Below are positions 44,056 to 45,485 of a stretch of 45,485 nt of DNA, in pieces; position 1 is the first letter of the stretch; every line of letters begins with the position of its first letter. The notes under the pieces are model-generated. The model ran no database searches and was not told the DNA's origin. It saw only the letters and a program-made list of their open reading frames with translations. The stretch comes from an uncultured Bacteroidia bacterium (lineage in GTDB: Bacteria; Bacteroidota; Bacteroidia; Bacteroidales; Prolixibacteraceae), in contig CAIXCY010000274.1 in assembly GCA_903918045.1 (NCBI GenBank), positions 1-45,485 on the forward strand, in the 5' to 3' direction. Made by a program: the position numbers and the translations under genes.

Positions 44056-44544
44056 CTATTTTTTTACCGCCGGAGCGGCAGGTGCAGCTGCAGGTGCTGC
44101 CACAGGCGCTGGAGGATTTGGGTTTGGCAATACAGTCCCTTTGATCTGCAAAACTACAGGATTTGGATCTGCGTTGGTGTTAACAGTTACAGTTTTCGTA
44201 AAGACACCTGGAGATGCAGCATTGTAAGTAGCAGAAACAGTGGCACTCTTGCCCGGAAGTATTGGTTCCTGCGAGTATTTCAGGTTAGTACATCCACATG
44301 AGGCTCTTGCAGAACTGATAATCAGAGGCTCTTTCCCATCATTGGTCAAGGTGAACTCCGCAGTTTTTGGTACGCCAAAAGCAATACTGCCAAAATCATT
44401 AATCATTTTATCCCATTTGGCAACAGGCGCATTGGGATTAACCGCAACTTTCGCCTGAACGGCAGGTGCCGTCTGGCTGGTTTGAGCATTCATTTGTATG
44501 GCTGCAAACAACGGTAGAATTAACAACAGAAATAATTTTTTCAT
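44056..44544 (-). CDS. DUF1573 secreted protein
   Basis: 162 residues with a signal peptide (MKKLFLLLILPLFAAIQMNAQ). The ASH/Ig-like DUF1573 domain is recognised by WDKMINDFGSIAFGVPKTAEFTLTNDGKEPLIIS, the conserved SCGCT of ARASCGCTNLKYS, and PILPGKSATVSATYNA. The C-terminal tail is Pro/Ala-rich (PVAAPAAAPAAPAVKK). These small envelope proteins are abundant in Bacteroidota; function unknown. Single gene with its own terminator. Confidence 0.88.
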   Translation of the reverse strand: MKKLFLLLILPLFAAIQMNAQTSQTAPAVQAKVAVNPNAPVAKWDKMINDFGSIAFGVPKTAEFTLTNDGKEPLIISSARASCGCTNLKYSQEPILPGKSATVSATYNAASPGVFTKTVTVNTNADPNPVVLQIKGTVLPNPNPPAPVAAPAAAPAAPAVKK

Positions 44545-44750
44545 CTTTTTACAATATTGATTATTTTAAGATGCAAATATGTAATATTTTTCATTCATTC
44601 TGCAATACAAAATCATAAAACAAAACAGTTCAATTGTGAAAAAATCTAAAAATGTTGAATGTTTGTGTTTTTCAACCACTTTTGATACTTTTATCCCTTT
44701 GAAAACAAGCTTTGGTAAACAATAAGTTTCACAAACAGATCTGATAAATC

Positions 44751-45485
44751 ATGACTTTATTTGGTAGAATTGGACTTTTTATTCTGGTGTTATTCACTTT
44801 TGCCTTTTCAAAAGAGAAGAAATCTTCCCCGGAAGCAACCGCAAAAAAGTTGAGACAACATGTTAGTTTCCTGGCCTCAGAGGCGCTTAAAGGGAGGCTT
44901 ACCGGAAGTGAGGAGGATAGTCTTGCTGCAGATTACATTTTAAAGCAATTAATAAAGAGCGGATTAACCCCATTATTTGATCAGGGCTTCCAGCGATACC
45001 GTGTAACTGACAAAATCATTGAGGGGCCTGACAATAGTTTAACAATTAATGGAGTAAAATTAAAAACAGAAATTGATTTTGCCCCATTTGCCTTTTCAGG
45101 CAATGGAATATTCCACGGAGAGGTTGTCTTTGCTGGTTATGGGTTTGAGATCAATGAAGATTCTCTAAAATGGAATGATTATGCAGGTATCGATATTAAG
45201 GGGAAAATTGCATTAATCATGCGGGGTGATCCTGAAATTGAAAAAACGACCAGCCCATTTGTCAGATATAGCAAAGATCGGGATAAAGTCCTGGAAGCAA
45301 AAGATATGGGAGCTCTGGCAGTATTTTTAGTTTCGGGCAAATCCTACGATTCTGAAGATAAATTTGAACCACTTGTGAAGGGAGATCTATCGGTTGGAAT
45401 ACCCGCTTTCCATATAACCCGGAAGGTTGCCAATCAGATACTTGAATCCACAAAACAGACAATTGAAGATCTGGAGAAGAAACTT
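44751..45485 (+). CDS. M28-type metallopeptidase with PA domain, 3' end missing
   Basis: The frame opens at ATG 44751 and is still open at the right edge (245 codons). A signal peptide (MTLFGRIGLFILVLFTFAFS) is followed by VSFLASEALKGRLTGSEEDSLAADYILKQLIKSGLTP, the usual start of Bacteroidota M28 aminopeptidases, and a PA domain (FAGYGFEINEDSLKWNDYAGIDIKG, ALIMRGDPEIEK, MGALAVFLVSGK). The zinc-binding catalytic domain lies beyond the window, so activity cannot be checked here. Confidence 0.8.
   Translation, partial: MTLFGRIGLFILVLFTFAFSKEKKSSPEATAKKLRQHVSFLASEALKGRLTGSEEDSLAADYILKQLIKSGLTPLFDQGFQRYRVTDKIIEGPDNSLTINGVKLKTEIDFAPFAFSGNGIFHGEVVFAGYGFEINEDSLKWNDYAGIDIKGKIALIMRGDPEIEKTTSPFVRYSKDRDKVLEAKDMGALAVFLVSGKSYDSEDKFEPLVKGDLSVGIPAFHITRKVANQILESTKQTIEDLEKKL

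Noticed and set aside
44640-44750. Promoter of the M28 peptidase gene
   Set aside because: CCCTTTG near 44695-44701 only partly matches TAnnTTTG, and no -33 element has the proper spacing.

Overview
The window looks like a chromosomal segment of a Bacteroidota bacterium, probably a free-living, facultatively anaerobic relative of the Bacteroidales/Marinilabiliales. This is inferred from the gene families (NagZ-serine hydrolase fusion, DUF4922, DUF3109, DUF1573, GH97, Wzi- and YjbH-type barrels), from several TAnnTTTG-type -7 promoter elements, from the lack of clear Shine-Dalgarno sequences, and from moderate-to-low G+C. No tRNA, rRNA, IS element, integrase or CRISPR array was recognised. All calls come from reading the sequence; no database search was run.

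Layout. (1) 1-2158: the 3' part of a gene for a giant repeat-built multiheme cytochrome c, with 30 CXXCH motifs visible; it runs off the left edge. (2) 2179-21279: a peptidoglycan turnover and salvage locus. Nine minus-strand genes read leftward from about 19.4 kb: amidase with golvesin-like insert, GT2, DUF4922, SpoIID-type lytic transglycosylase, GH9-polysaccharide deacetylase fusion, AmpG-like permease, DigH/GHL10-like hydrolase, NagX/DUF5009 membrane protein, NagZ-serine hydrolase fusion. A MurK-like kinase and MurQ etherase diverge from the same intergenic region. Together they could strip stem peptides, cut bare glycan strands, import fragments and convert MurNAc to GlcNAc-6-phosphate. 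(3) 21270-27542: outer-membrane barrel and exopolysaccharide genes (two YjbH-like halves, an OmpA-type small barrel, a lipoprotein, a Wzi-like barrel). (4) 27803-29914: ovoA for ovothiol biosynthesis. (5) 30035-34739: an F420/NADP-oxidoreductase-like protein, a phosphodiester glycosidase (NAGPA/DUF2233) overlapping a DUF1402-like protein, an NTF2-like lipoprotein and an S37-type peptidase. (6) 34880-39652: a hydG-GH97-MFS operon in which HydG has a shifted C-terminal cysteine. (7) 39858-45485: HD hydrolase, XylF-like sugar-binding lipoprotein, DUF3109, gpmI, DUF1573 and the start of an M28 peptidase that runs off the right edge.

The two parts most worth study are the cytochrome, whose roughly 73-residue unit carries three CXXCH motifs and three further conserved His (enough for bis-His ligation of every heme), and the cell-wall operon. 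The operon combines several odd domain arrangements: an AmpG with a beta-sandwich inserted in an extracytoplasmic loop, a SpoIID protein without signal peptide beside a HIT-like nucleotidyltransferase and a tandem GT2, and a GH9-deacetylase fusion.
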